Source of the DNA: Caulobacter sp. FWC2
GTDB lineage: Bacteria > Pseudomonadota > Alphaproteobacteria > Caulobacterales > Caulobacteraceae
Length of the DNA: 64,000 nucleotides
NCBI RefSeq assembly: GCF_002742625.1
Contig: NZ_PEBF01000001.1
Location: 1,736,001-1,800,000, forward strand
Reading direction: 5' to 3'
The notes beneath the pieces were generated by a model. It was not told the origin of the DNA and made no database searches. It worked only from the letters and a program-made list of their open reading frames with translations. Positions 6,571 through 14,967 of this stretch are shown piece after piece. A program made the translations under genes and the position numbers. Within the stretch, counting starts at the first letter, position 1. The number at the start of each line of letters is the position of its first letter.

Positions 6571-7821
6571 GTGGCCCGGATCTACGAACGACTCACGGCA
6601 ATGACCGTCCGGCAGCTGCAAGGCGCGGGACGCTATCCGGATGGCGGCGGTCTCTACTTGCAGATCACCCCGAGCGGCGGGAAATCCTGGATCTTCCGCT
6701 ACCACACGGCCGGAGTTGAGCGGCAGATGGGTCTCGGCCCCTTGGCGTTCGTGTCACTAGCCGAGGCGCGTGAGAAGGCGAGAGCCGCGCGCCTGCAGCG
6801 ATATAACGGCGAGGATCCGCTGGGCGGGCGTTCTGACGTCAAGGCGAAGGCCGCCAAGCGAACGGCGCAAGGGGTCACCTTTGCCGAGGCGATGGTCGCC
6901 TATATCGATGGCAACAAGGCCGCCTGGCGAAACGAAAAGCATATCGCCCAGTGGACCAGCACCCTGAACACCTATGCCGTGCCTCACTTCGGCAAGACGC
7001 CTCTGTCTGACATCGACACGAACGACGTGCTCGATGCGCTCAAGCCGATCTGGCTGACCAAGTCCGAGACGGCCAGTCGCCTGCGCGGCCGGATCGAAGC
7101 GGTACTCAGTTGGGGAACGGTGCACGGCTACCGTCAGGGTGAAAATCCCGCACGCTGGAAGGGGCATCTGGAGATGATCCTCCCGGCCAAGAGCAAGGTC
7201 GCGAGGGTCAAGCATCACGCCGCGCTCGACTACAAGGAGATGCCTGGCTTCATGGCGTCGATGCGCGAGCAAAGCGGGGTAGGGGTGCAGGCGCTCCGCT
7301 TCGTGATCCTGACGGCGGCGCGCACCGGCGAGGTGATCGGCGCCGACTGGAGCGAGATCGACTTGGACGCCAGGGTTTGGACCGTGCCCGCATCGCGGAT
7401 GAAGGCGGGCCGAGAACATCGCGTACCGCTCAGCGAGCCGGCTCTGGAAATCCTCGAACGCCAGCGGGAGGCGTGGTTCGAGATCGAGGCGCGGCGGCAT
7501 CGGAAGGCATTGAAAGAAGGTGAGACCGTGCCGGTAGGGCCGGTCTTTTGCGGGCAGTTGGCCGGGAAGGGCTTGAGCAATATGGCGCTGCTGGCGGTGC
7601 TACGCCGAATGGGTCGCGGGGACCTGACCAGCCACGGCTTCCGCAGCACCTTCCGGGACTGGGCGGCCGAGGAGACGGCGTTTCCGGGTGAGGTCGTCGA
7701 AATGGCCCTGGCTCATGCCATTGGAAACAAGGTGGAGGCCGCCTATCGCCGGGGAGATCTTTTTGAGAAGCGCAGGATCCTAATGGCAGCCTGGGCCAAG
7801 ATTTGTAACCGGCCAGAATAA
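6571..7821 (+). CDS. Tyrosine recombinase / island integrase 2
   Basis: 416-residue integrase of the same DUF4102-type family as the neighbour at 4987-6192. Arm-binding domain at residues 5-95 (DGGGLYLQITPSGGKSW), core-binding domain 100-200, catalytic domain 215-410 with R251 (TAARTGEV), H355-x-x-R358 (HGFRSTFRDW), H382 and nucleophile Y392 (AAYRRGDLF). The GTG start follows the repeat array; no ATG in frame lies closer to the family N-terminus. All catalytic residues are present. It is the last gene of the accessory zone before the EPS locus, and no cargo can be assigned to it with confidence. Confidence 0.95.
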   Translation: MARIYERLTAMTVRQLQGAGRYPDGGGLYLQITPSGGKSWIFRYHTAGVERQMGLGPLAFVSLAEAREKARAARLQRYNGEDPLGGRSDVKAKAAKRTAQGVTFAEAMVAYIDGNKAAWRNEKHIAQWTSTLNTYAVPHFGKTPLSDIDTNDVLDALKPIWLTKSETASRLRGRIEAVLSWGTVHGYRQGENPARWKGHLEMILPAKSKVARVKHHAALDYKEMPGFMASMREQSGVGVQALRFVILTAARTGEVIGADWSEIDLDARVWTVPASRMKAGREHRVPLSEPALEILERQREAWFEIEARRHRKALKEGETVPVGPVFCGQLAGKGLSNMALLAVLRRMGRGDLTSHGFRSTFRDWAAEETAFPGEVVEMALAHAIGNKVEAAYRRGDLFEKRRILMAAWAKICNRPE

Positions 7822-7895
7822 CAATCAGCGTTTGATCAAGCTAAGCCGTGGCCATTCAGTTGGCGGCGCTAGCACGGATAAGGCGCTTTTCCAGG

Positions 7896-7911
7896 TGGCA
7901 CGTCGCTTGCA
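7896..7911 (+). promoter_or_regulatory. Sigma-54-type promoter for the EPS locus
   Basis: TGGCACGTCGCTTGCA matches the -24/-12 consensus TGGCAC-N5-TTGCA at every specified base. The expected transcript start is about 7923, leaving a leader near 150 nt before the sugar transferase ATG at 8073. It lies in the 250-bp gap after integrase 2. Sigma-54 promoters need an enhancer-binding protein; no such gene is in the window. Confidence 0.7.
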
Positions 7912-8072
7912 ATTGTAGCGCCTGTTGCTCCCCATCGTCTCAAAATCGCTGCGGTGCAAAAAAGTCTCGTCGCCGACGCTGTCCAGCGTTGTCCGCCGAA
8001 CATTGATTTAGTAAAGGCTTGTTAAATCATCGGGCGAAGACCCGAAACACATAGCCTGGTGGGGACTTGGTG

Positions 8073-8723
8073 ATGATCGTATCTAATCCGTCCGCGGAAC
8101 AGCGCGGCTATGTGTCGAAAATACAGCCTGTCGCTCAAGATCCGCTGAAAAGGGCCATGGATGTTTTCGTGGCAGGCGGGGCTCTGGTGTTCTTCGCGCC
8201 GCTCCTTCTGCTGGTCGCGCTTCTGATCAAGCTCGAATCGCGTGGCCCGGTATTCTTCCGGCAGGCGCGCGGGGGACTGAACGGTCGCGCCTTCACGATC
8301 TTCAAGTTCCGCTCCATGCGGGTGCAGGAGAATGGCGACAAGGTTGTCCAAGCCCGTCGCGAGGACGACCGGATCACGGCGATTGGTCGCTTCATTCGCA
8401 AGACCAGCATCGATGAACTGCCTCAACTACTGAACGTGCTGAAGGGCGACATGTCGATCGTCGGACCGCGCCCGCATGCCTTGGCTCACGACGCGCAATA
8501 TGGCGCGCAGATCGCCAACTACCATCTACGCTTTCGGGCGCGTCCGGGCCTGACCGGCCTGGCCCAGATCAAGGGTCTGCGCGGCGGCACCAACGCGATC
8601 GAGGCCATGGCCGCCCGGGTCGACGCCGATAACGACTACATCGAAGGTTGGTCCTTCGGCGAGGACGTCCGCATCATCCTGATGACCGTGCCGCATCTCT
8701 TGATGGCGGAAAACGCCTACTGA
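8073..8723 (+). CDS. Undecaprenyl-phosphate sugar phosphotransferase (initiating enzyme)
   Basis: 216-residue bacterial sugar transferase (WcaJ/RfbP/PssY-type catalytic domain). It transfers a sugar-1-phosphate from a nucleotide sugar to undecaprenyl phosphate at the inner membrane and starts EPS repeat assembly. The sequence shows a basic N-terminus, one hydrophobic segment (LVFFAPLLLLVALLIKLES), then PVFFRQARGGLNGRAFTIFK, KTSIDELPQLLNVLKGDMSI and VGPRPH, the hallmark motifs. It lacks the multi-span N-terminal domain of full-length WcaJ. ATG 8073 was preferred over in-frame TTG/GTG codons 3-6 nt upstream. First gene downstream of the sigma-54-type promoter. Confidence 0.93.
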   Translation: MIVSNPSAEQRGYVSKIQPVAQDPLKRAMDVFVAGGALVFFAPLLLLVALLIKLESRGPVFFRQARGGLNGRAFTIFKFRSMRVQENGDKVVQARREDDRITAIGRFIRKTSIDELPQLLNVLKGDMSIVGPRPHALAHDAQYGAQIANYHLRFRARPGLTGLAQIKGLRGGTNAIEAMAARVDADNDYIEGWSFGEDVRIILMTVPHLLMAENAY

Positions 8724-8807
8724 TTTCTGCGGACCGTCGAGGCCGTCGGACAAGACGTGTTGGGCGTCGCCCCTGTACACGCCCAAACCAACTGAAGCGA
8801 GCTTTCG

Positions 8808-10304
8808 ATGTTCTCCGCGCCCCGCGCCGACCTCGTCCCGAATACCGCCGCCTACGAGAACGAACCGCTGGTCAAGGCGACCGGCTTTCGCGAGTACGAC
8901 GCGCGCTGGCTGTTCGGGCCCGAGATCAACCTGCTGGGCGTCCAGGCGCTGGGCCTGGGCCTGGGGACCTATATCCACGAGCTGGGCCAGTCGAAGATCG
9001 TGGTCGGCCACGACTTCCGTTCCTATTCGACCTCGATCAAGAACGCCCTGATGCTGGGCCTGATCAGCGCCGGCTGCGAGGTGCACGACATCGGTCTGGC
9101 CTTGTCGCCGACCGCCTATTTCGCCCAGTTCGACCTCGACATCCCGTGTGTGGCCATGGTCACGGCCAGCCATAACGAGAACGGCTGGACCGGCGTGAAG
9201 ATGGGCGCCCAGAAGCCCCTGACCTTCGGCCCGGACGAGATGAGCCGCCTGAAGGCGATCGTTCTCGGCGCCGAATTTGTCGAGCGCGACGGCGGCAAGC
9301 TGATCCGGGTGCAGGGCGAGGCCCAGCGCTATATCGACGACGTCGCCAAGCGCGCCAGCATCACCCGCCCCCTCAAGGTCGTGGCCGCCTGCGGTAACGG
9401 CACGGCCGGCGCCTTCGTGGTCGAGGCCTTGCAGAAGATGGGCGTGGCCGAAGTCGTGCCGATGGACACCGACCTCGACTTCAACTTCCCGAAGTACAAT
9501 CCCAACCCCGAAGACGCCGAGATGCTGCACGCGATGGCCCACACCGTCCGCGAGACCAAGGCGGATCTGGCCTTCGGCTTCGACGGCGACGGCGACCGCT
9601 GCGGCGTGGTCGACGACGAGGGCGAGGAGATCTTCGCCGACAAGATCGGGCTAATGCTGGCCCGCGACCTGGCGCCGCTGCATCCGGGCGCGACCTTCGT
9701 GGTCGATGTCAAGTCGACGGGCCTCTACGCCACCGATCCGATCCTGGCCGCCCATGGCTGCAAGGTGATCTACTGGAAGACCGGCCACAGCTACATCAAG
9801 CGCAAGAGCGCCGAGCTGGGCGCCCTGGCCGGCTTCGAGAAGAGCGGGCACTTCTTCATGAACGGCGAGCTGGGCTACGGCTATGACTGCGGCCTGACCG
9901 CCGCGGCCGCCATCCTGGCCATGCTGGACCGCAATCCTGGCCTGAAGCTGTCGGACATGCGCAAGGCCCTGCCGGTGGCCTTCACCTCGCTGACCATGAG
10001 CCCCAAGTGCGGCGACGAGGTGAAGTACGGCGTCGTCGACGACATCGTGAAGGAATACCAGGACCTGTTCGCCGCCGGCGGCTCGATCCTGGGCCGCAAG
10101 ATCACCGAGGTGATCACCGTCAACGGCGTCCGCGTCCACCTGGAAGACGGCTCGTGGGTCTTGGTCCGCGCCTCGTCGAACAAGCCCGAGGTCGTGGTGG
10201 TGGTCGAGAGCACCCAGTCCGAGGACGACATGCGCGCCCTCTTCCGCGAAGAGGTCAAGCCGCGACTGGGCGACCGCGTCGGCAAGTACAATCAGGAAAT
10301 CTGA
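8808..10304 (+). CDS. Phosphomannomutase/phosphoglucomutase
   Basis: 498-residue alpha-D-phosphohexomutase (ManB/AlgC type) converting mannose-6-P to mannose-1-P and/or glucose-6-P to glucose-1-P for GDP-mannose and UDP-glucose supply. The phosphoserine loop TASHNENG (S121) replaces the more common TASHNP, and the metal loop DGDGDR is at 259-264. The length is usual for the family. The stop overlaps the ATG of the next (decayed) epimerase gene as TGATG, so the two were coupled. The 85-bp gap after the sugar transferase suggests co-transcription. Confidence 0.93.
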   Translation: MFSAPRADLVPNTAAYENEPLVKATGFREYDARWLFGPEINLLGVQALGLGLGTYIHELGQSKIVVGHDFRSYSTSIKNALMLGLISAGCEVHDIGLALSPTAYFAQFDLDIPCVAMVTASHNENGWTGVKMGAQKPLTFGPDEMSRLKAIVLGAEFVERDGGKLIRVQGEAQRYIDDVAKRASITRPLKVVAACGNGTAGAFVVEALQKMGVAEVVPMDTDLDFNFPKYNPNPEDAEMLHAMAHTVRETKADLAFGFDGDGDRCGVVDDEGEEIFADKIGLMLARDLAPLHPGATFVVDVKSTGLYATDPILAAHGCKVIYWKTGHSYIKRKSAELGALAGFEKSGHFFMNGELGYGYDCGLTAAAAILAMLDRNPGLKLSDMRKALPVAFTSLTMSPKCGDEVKYGVVDDIVKEYQDLFAAGGSILGRKITEVITVNGVRVHLEDGSWVLVRASSNKPEVVVVVESTQSEDDMRALFREEVKPRLGDRVGKYNQEI

Positions 10305-11483
10305 TGACCGCCTTCGCCGACGCCGCCCGCCTGCGCGATCGCCTGAAGACCGGGGCCCTGGAAGCGGCCTATCCGATTTGGTGGGCGACCGGCGCGGATC
10401 ACGTGAAAGGCGCCTTCTTCGAGAAGATCGATCTTGACGGCCAGCCGGTGGACGGCCCGCGCCGGGGGCGGGTTCTGCCGCGCCAGATATTCTCCTATGC
10501 CCTGGCCGGCGAGCTGGGCTGGACAGGCCCATGGCGCGAAGCGGTCGCGAACGGCCTGGACTTCTACCTGAAGGCCTATCGCCGCTCGGACGGCCTGTTC
10601 CGCGCCATGGTCGGGCCCTATGGCGAGAGCCTGGACGACACCGCCGATCCCTACGACCAGGCCTTCGCCATGTTCGCCTGGCGGCCGTGGCCAAAGCACT
10701 GCCAGACCGCAAGGCCAAGGCCAAGGCCAAGGCCAAGGCCAAGGCCAAGGCCATCGCCGTCCACGTCCTGGAAAAGCTCTACGCTGAACGTAAGCACCCG
10801 CTTGGCGGCTTCCAACAGACCAACCCGCCGACCACGTCGCAGCAGCCGAACCCCTACATGCACCTGTCCGAGGCCATGTTGGCCTGGAACGAAGTCGACG
10901 ACGATCCGGCCTGGCGCGCCTTGGCCGACGAGATCGGCGGCCTGGCGCTCGGCAAGTTCATCCACGCCGACAGCGGCCAGATCCGCGAGTTCTTCGATCT
11001 CGACCGGAACCCGGCACCGAGCGTGGAGGGTCAGATCTGCGAACCGGGCCACCAGTTCGAGTTGGGCCGCTGCTGCTGCGTTGGGGCAGGCTGGCGGGCC
11101 GCGACGACGCGATCGCCGCCGGCCTGAAGATGATCGAGGCATGGCGAGACCCATGGCGTCGACCTCGAGCGCGGCGTGGCGATCAACGTCCGCTGGACGA
11201 CTATTCTATCCCCGACAACAGCGCGCGCCTGTGGCCGCAGGCCGAGCGGATCAAGGCTTCGGTGCTGGCCGCCCGGATCGCCGGCGACGACCGTTGGTGG
11301 GACATGACCGCCGCGGGCGCCGAAGGCCTGATGACCAATCTACACACGCCGGTGGCCGGCCTTTGGCGCGACAAGTACCAGCCGGACGAGACGTTCGTAG
11401 ACGAGCCGGCGCCTGCCAGTTCGTTCTGCCACATCTCACTGGGCATAGCGGAGCTGGACCGCGCCGTCAGCGCGGCCGGGTGA
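10304..11483 (+). pseudogene. AGE-family sugar epimerase/isomerase, multiply frameshifted
   Basis: The product resembles N-acylglucosamine 2-epimerase / mannose isomerase (AGE) proteins with an alpha/alpha-barrel: WWATGADHVKGAFFEKIDLD near the start, DPYDQAFAMFAW in the middle, HPLGGFQQTNPPTT and QPNPYMHLSEAMLAWNE later, then LWPQAERIKASVLA and TPVAGLWRDKYQPD at the end. To read it, the frame must change four times, near 10680, 11063, 11143 and 11190. The first change fits loss of 4 nt from a TGGCTGGC tandem. A 7-copy AAGGCC array (10711-10752) lies just after that point. It probably once isomerised the substrate of the upstream mutase; it is now non-functional unless the sequence has errors. 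Confidence 0.85.
10711..10752. repeat. Seven-copy AAGGCC microsatellite
   Basis: 42 bp of exact AAGGCC hexamers inside the decayed AGE gene, encoding an Ala-Lys run in the ancestral frame. This is unusual for a folded AGE barrel and probably arose by slippage. Confidence 0.9.
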
Positions 11484-11515
11484 TCATGGTGTGGGAGATG
11501 GCCTCGGATAAGTGC

Positions 11516-13783
11516 CTATGCGCGTAGCGATGATTGGCACGGGTTATGTGGGGCTGGTGTCGGGGGCGTGCTTTGCCGACTTCGGGCACGTGGTGACGTG
11601 CATCGACAAGGACCCGTCGAAGATAGAGCGCCTCCACAAAGGCGAGATCCCGATCTTCGAGCCCGGTCTGGACGATCTGGTGGCCCGCAATGTCCGTGAG
11701 GGGCGGCTCTCCTTCACCCTGGACGGCGCCCAGGCGATCAAGAACGCCGACGCGGTGTTCATCGCCGTGGGGACGCCCACCCGGCGCGGCGATGGCCATG
11801 CGGACCTCTCCTACGTCTACGCCGCCGCCGAGGAGATCGCCGGTCTGATCGACGGCTTTACGGTGGTGGTCACCAAGTCGACCGTGCCGGTCGGCACCGG
11901 CGACGAGGTCGAGGCGATTATCCGCAAGACCAATTCGAACGCCCAGTTCGCGGTGGTGTCGAACCCCGAGTTCCTGCGCGAAGGCGCGGCGATCGAGGAC
12001 TTCAAGCGTCCCGACCGCGTGGTGGTCGGCACCGAGGACGAGCGGGCCCAGGCGGTGATGCGCGAGCTCTATCGCCCCTTGAGCCTCAACGAGACCCCGA
12101 TCGTCTTCACCGGCCGCCGGACCAGCGAGCTGATCAAGTACGCGGCCAACGCCTTCCTGGCGATGAAGATCACCTTCATCAACGAGATGGCCGACCTCTG
12201 CGAGAAGGTCGGGGCCGACGTCCAGCAGGTGGCCAAGGGCATCGGTCTGGACAAGCGGATCGGCGGCAAGTTCCTGAACGCTGGGCCTGGCTACGGCGGC
12301 AGCTGCTTCCCGAAGGACACCATCGCCCTGGTCCGCACGGCTCAGCAATACGGCGCCCCGACCCGCCTGATCGAGACCACGGTCGAGGTCAACGACGCCC
12401 GCAAGAAGGCCATGGCCGCCAAGGTGGCCCACGCCATCGGCGCCGAGGACCTGACCGGCAAGACGATCGGCGTGCTGGGCGTGACCTTCAAGCCGAACAC
12501 CGACGACATGCGCGACGCCCCCAGCCTCGACATCCTGCCGGCCTTGCAGGCCATGGGCGCCAAGGTGCAGGCCTTCGATCCGGAAGGCGCGAAGGAAGCC
12601 GCCCACATGCTCAGGGACGTCGACTTCAAGACCGGCGCCTACGAGGCGGCCGAGGGCGCCGACGCCCTGGTCATCCTGACCGAATGGGACCAGTTCCGGG
12701 CGCTGGATCTGGACCGCGTTAAGCTCCTGATGAAGGCCCCGGTCGTGGTGGACCTGCGCAATGTCTACAAGCCCGCGGAGATGGTCCGGCACGGCTTCAC
12801 CTACGCCAGTATCGGCCGAGGCTGAGCCATGGCGCCTCCGATCATCGTCACTGGCGCGGCGGGCTTCGTGGGCTACCACGTCGCCGAGCGCCTCCTTGAT
12901 CGCGGCGAGGCGGTGGTTGGCGTCGATGTGTTCAACGCCTACTACGATCCGGCTTTGAAGGAAGCGCGGGCGGCGCGACTGGTCGGCCGCGAAGACTTCA
13001 CCATGGTCCGCATGGACATCGCCGATCATGAGGCCTTCGCCGAACTGGTGAAGACCTCGGGCGCGAAGCAGGTGATCCACCTGGCCGCCCAGGCCGGGGT
13101 CCGCTACTCGATCGAGAACCCGTTCGCCTACGAGCGCAGCAATCTCGCGGGCCACCTGTCGGTGCTGGAGGCCTGTCGCCACGCCGGGGTGGAGCACCTG
13201 GTCTACGCCAGCTCGTCCAGCGTCTATGGCGACCGGCCGCTGAACGGCGACGGCTTCCGCGAGAGCGACCCGGCCGAAAGCCCGGTGTCGCTGTATGCGG
13301 CGACGAAGCGTTCGTGCGAACTGCTGAGCCAGAGCTACGCCAAGCTCTACGGCTTTCCCCAGTCGGGCCTGCGGTTCTTTACCGTCTATGGCCCGTGGGG
13401 CCGGCCGGACATGGCCTATTACGGCTTCACCGAGAAGATGCTGAAGGGCGAGGCGATCGAGGTCTATGGCGAGGGCAGGATGGCCCGCGACTTCACCTAT
13501 ATCGACGACATCGTCGACGGCATCGTCGGCGTGCTCGACCACCCGCCGGCCCAGGGCGGTCACGAGGTCTACAATATCGGCGACAACGATCCTGTCGGGC
13601 TGATGGAGATGATCTCGACCCTCGAGGCCGTCCTGGGCATCGAGGCCAAGAAGGTCTTCCTGCCGATGCAGCCCGGCGATGTTCCAGCCACCTTCGCCAA
13701 TATCGACAAGCTGCAGGCGCTGTGCGGCTACAAGCCCAAGGTCAAGCTGACAGAGGGGCTGGCCAGGTTCGTCGCTTGGCGGA
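11516..13783 (+). repeat. Direct repeat copy 1 (UGD-UGE pair)
   Basis: 2268 bp matching 39416-41683 at a constant offset of 27,900 bp with no gaps. I count about 17 mismatches, four of them in the last 45 bp. The left edge coincides with CT before the dehydrogenase ATG; the right edge falls near the end of the epimerase gene, after which the two copies diverge completely. Confidence 0.95.
11518..12825 (+). CDS. UDP-glucose 6-dehydrogenase (copy 1)
   Basis: 435 residues; oxidises UDP-glucose to UDP-glucuronate with two NAD+. N-terminal Rossmann fold GTGYVG (residues 7-12), substrate segment LGL/ERVGPGYGGSCFPKD-type site with catalytic C263 in GPGYGGSCFPKD, and the C-terminal UDP-binding domain (TFKPNTDDMRDAPS). 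ATG 11518 was chosen over a GTG two codons upstream; it is also where the repeat begins. The protein is identical to the copy at 39418, as all base differences are synonymous. It supplies UDP-glucuronate to the adjacent epimerase, to the UDP-xylose synthase at 49391 and to the EPS glycosyltransferases. Confidence 0.96.
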   Translation: MRVAMIGTGYVGLVSGACFADFGHVVTCIDKDPSKIERLHKGEIPIFEPGLDDLVARNVREGRLSFTLDGAQAIKNADAVFIAVGTPTRRGDGHADLSYVYAAAEEIAGLIDGFTVVVTKSTVPVGTGDEVEAIIRKTNSNAQFAVVSNPEFLREGAAIEDFKRPDRVVVGTEDERAQAVMRELYRPLSLNETPIVFTGRRTSELIKYAANAFLAMKITFINEMADLCEKVGADVQQVAKGIGLDKRIGGKFLNAGPGYGGSCFPKDTIALVRTAQQYGAPTRLIETTVEVNDARKKAMAAKVAHAIGAEDLTGKTIGVLGVTFKPNTDDMRDAPSLDILPALQAMGAKVQAFDPEGAKEAAHMLRDVDFKTGAYEAAEGADALVILTEWDQFRALDLDRVKLLMKAPVVVDLRNVYKPAEMVRHGFTYASIGRG

Positions 13784-13818
13784 AAGATTCATGCCGTCGC
13801 CTCCCTTTAATTGTGTGA
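12829..13818 (+). CDS. UDP-glucuronate 4-epimerase (copy 1, altered C-terminus)
   Basis: 329-residue SDR enzyme converting UDP-glucuronate to UDP-galacturonate. NAD motif TGAAGFVG (8-15), VYASSSSVYG, catalytic Y156-x3-K160 in YAATK, and DFTYIDDIVDG typical of this family. It starts 3 nt after the dehydrogenase stop. The last 15 or so residues (KDSCRRLPLIV) differ from copy 2 (RESATRFAANIDAI), because the duplicated segment ends at 13783 and the frame runs into unrelated lower-GC DNA; only the C-terminal tail is replaced. Two further substitutions relative to copy 2 are Y198 versus F and a V/A change near residue 265. The catalytic core is intact. Confidence 0.93.
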   Translation: MAPPIIVTGAAGFVGYHVAERLLDRGEAVVGVDVFNAYYDPALKEARAARLVGREDFTMVRMDIADHEAFAELVKTSGAKQVIHLAAQAGVRYSIENPFAYERSNLAGHLSVLEACRHAGVEHLVYASSSSVYGDRPLNGDGFRESDPAESPVSLYAATKRSCELLSQSYAKLYGFPQSGLRFFTVYGPWGRPDMAYYGFTEKMLKGEAIEVYGEGRMARDFTYIDDIVDGIVGVLDHPPAQGGHEVYNIGDNDPVGLMEMISTLEAVLGIEAKKVFLPMQPGDVPATFANIDKLQALCGYKPKVKLTEGLARFVAWRKDSCRRLPLIV

Positions 13819-13836
13819 TAATTTTCCAGGTTCCCG

Positions 13837-14925
13837 ATGAAGATAGCAATAGTCCATTATTGGTTGATATCCATGCGAGGTGGGGAGCGCGTGGTTGAGG
13901 CGCTTTGCGAAATGTTTCCTGACGCTGATATATACTGTCTAGTTGTGGACAAGGATAAATTGTCGGGCTCTCTTAGGAATAGAAACATAAAGACGAGCTT
14001 CTTGCAGAAAATCGGTGGTAAAAAGCACTATCAAAAGATGCTACCCTTTATGCCATTTGCTTTAGAGTCTCTCGACTTGACGGGATATGATCTCGTAATT
14101 TCCAGCGAATCTGGTCCCGCCAAGGGCGTAATTACGAGGCCGGATGCGACCCATGTCTGCTATTGCCACTCGCCTATGCGTTACATTTGGGATTTATATC
14201 CGCAATACTACAATTCTGTTGGAAAGCTCGCGCGAGCTTTCATGAGCATTTTCTCTCCAATGCTTCGAGTATGGGATGTGACGACGGCGGCTCGCGTTGA
14301 TTATTTCATCGCTAATTCAGCGTTCGTTCAGTCTCGAATAAAGAAATTCTACCGTCGAGATTCAGTTGTTATACATCCGCCGGTTGACATTTCCCGGTTT
14401 GTAATTTCAGAGCAGTTGGAAGATTACTATCTATGTGCTGGACAAGTTACGCCTTACAAGAAAATAGAGATCGCCGTAGAAGCCTGCACTAATCTCAATC
14501 GTAAGCTTGTCGTTGTGGGAGATGGCGTTTCGGAAGAATTGAAGCGTCGCGCTGGGCCGACTGTGCAATTCGTTGGGCGGGCGGATGATGCGACGATGGT
14601 GGACTACATCAGTAAATGTCGTGCGCTGATATTCCCTGGCCTGGAAGATTTTGGGATTGTCCCCCTTGAAGCCATGGCGAGCGGCCGCCCAGTCCTGGCC
14701 TACGGAAAGGGAGGAGCGCTCGAAACTGTCGTGCCCGGTGTAACTGGTTTGCATTTCGGGGCGCAAACCGCCGAAGCTCTGGAAGGATGCATGCTTGAGT
14801 TCGAGCGGGTCGAGTCCACGTTCGACAGTTCATTGATCCGGCGACATGCAGAAGGTTTTGGGGTGGGGGCTTTCAAATTGCAGGTGTCGAACTTCCTCCG
14901 AAACGTGGCAAGTCTTGATGTTTAA
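13837..14925 (+). CDS. Glycosyltransferase family 4
   Basis: 362-residue GT-B retaining glycosyltransferase adding a sugar to the lipid-linked EPS repeat at the cytoplasmic membrane face. N-terminal acceptor domain begins MKIAIVHYWL..RGGERVVEAL; a VCYCHSPMRYIWDLY segment follows. The C-terminal donor domain has YYLCAGQVTPYKKIEIAVEA and the E-x7-E-like FPGLEDFGIVPLEAMASG. Codon use and base composition are clearly more AT-rich than the flanking UGD-UGE genes, suggesting separate acquisition. First gene of the lower-GC block, 18 bp after the epimerase. Donor sugar not predictable. Confidence 0.9.
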   Translation: MKIAIVHYWLISMRGGERVVEALCEMFPDADIYCLVVDKDKLSGSLRNRNIKTSFLQKIGGKKHYQKMLPFMPFALESLDLTGYDLVISSESGPAKGVITRPDATHVCYCHSPMRYIWDLYPQYYNSVGKLARAFMSIFSPMLRVWDVTTAARVDYFIANSAFVQSRIKKFYRRDSVVIHPPVDISRFVISEQLEDYYLCAGQVTPYKKIEIAVEACTNLNRKLVVVGDGVSEELKRRAGPTVQFVGRADDATMVDYISKCRALIFPGLEDFGIVPLEAMASGRPVLAYGKGGALETVVPGVTGLHFGAQTAEALEGCMLEFERVESTFDSSLIRRHAEGFGVGAFKLQVSNFLRNVASLDV

Positions 14926-14967
14926 CGACGCGGATAGATCGTTGATTGGCCGCGTCGGAATACCAGT

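Noticed and set aside
11467..13563. 698-codon antisense frame over the UGD-UGE genes, and its twin at 39322-41463
   Set aside because: High-GC shadow frames; both mirror well-supported enzymes and have no protein-like composition.
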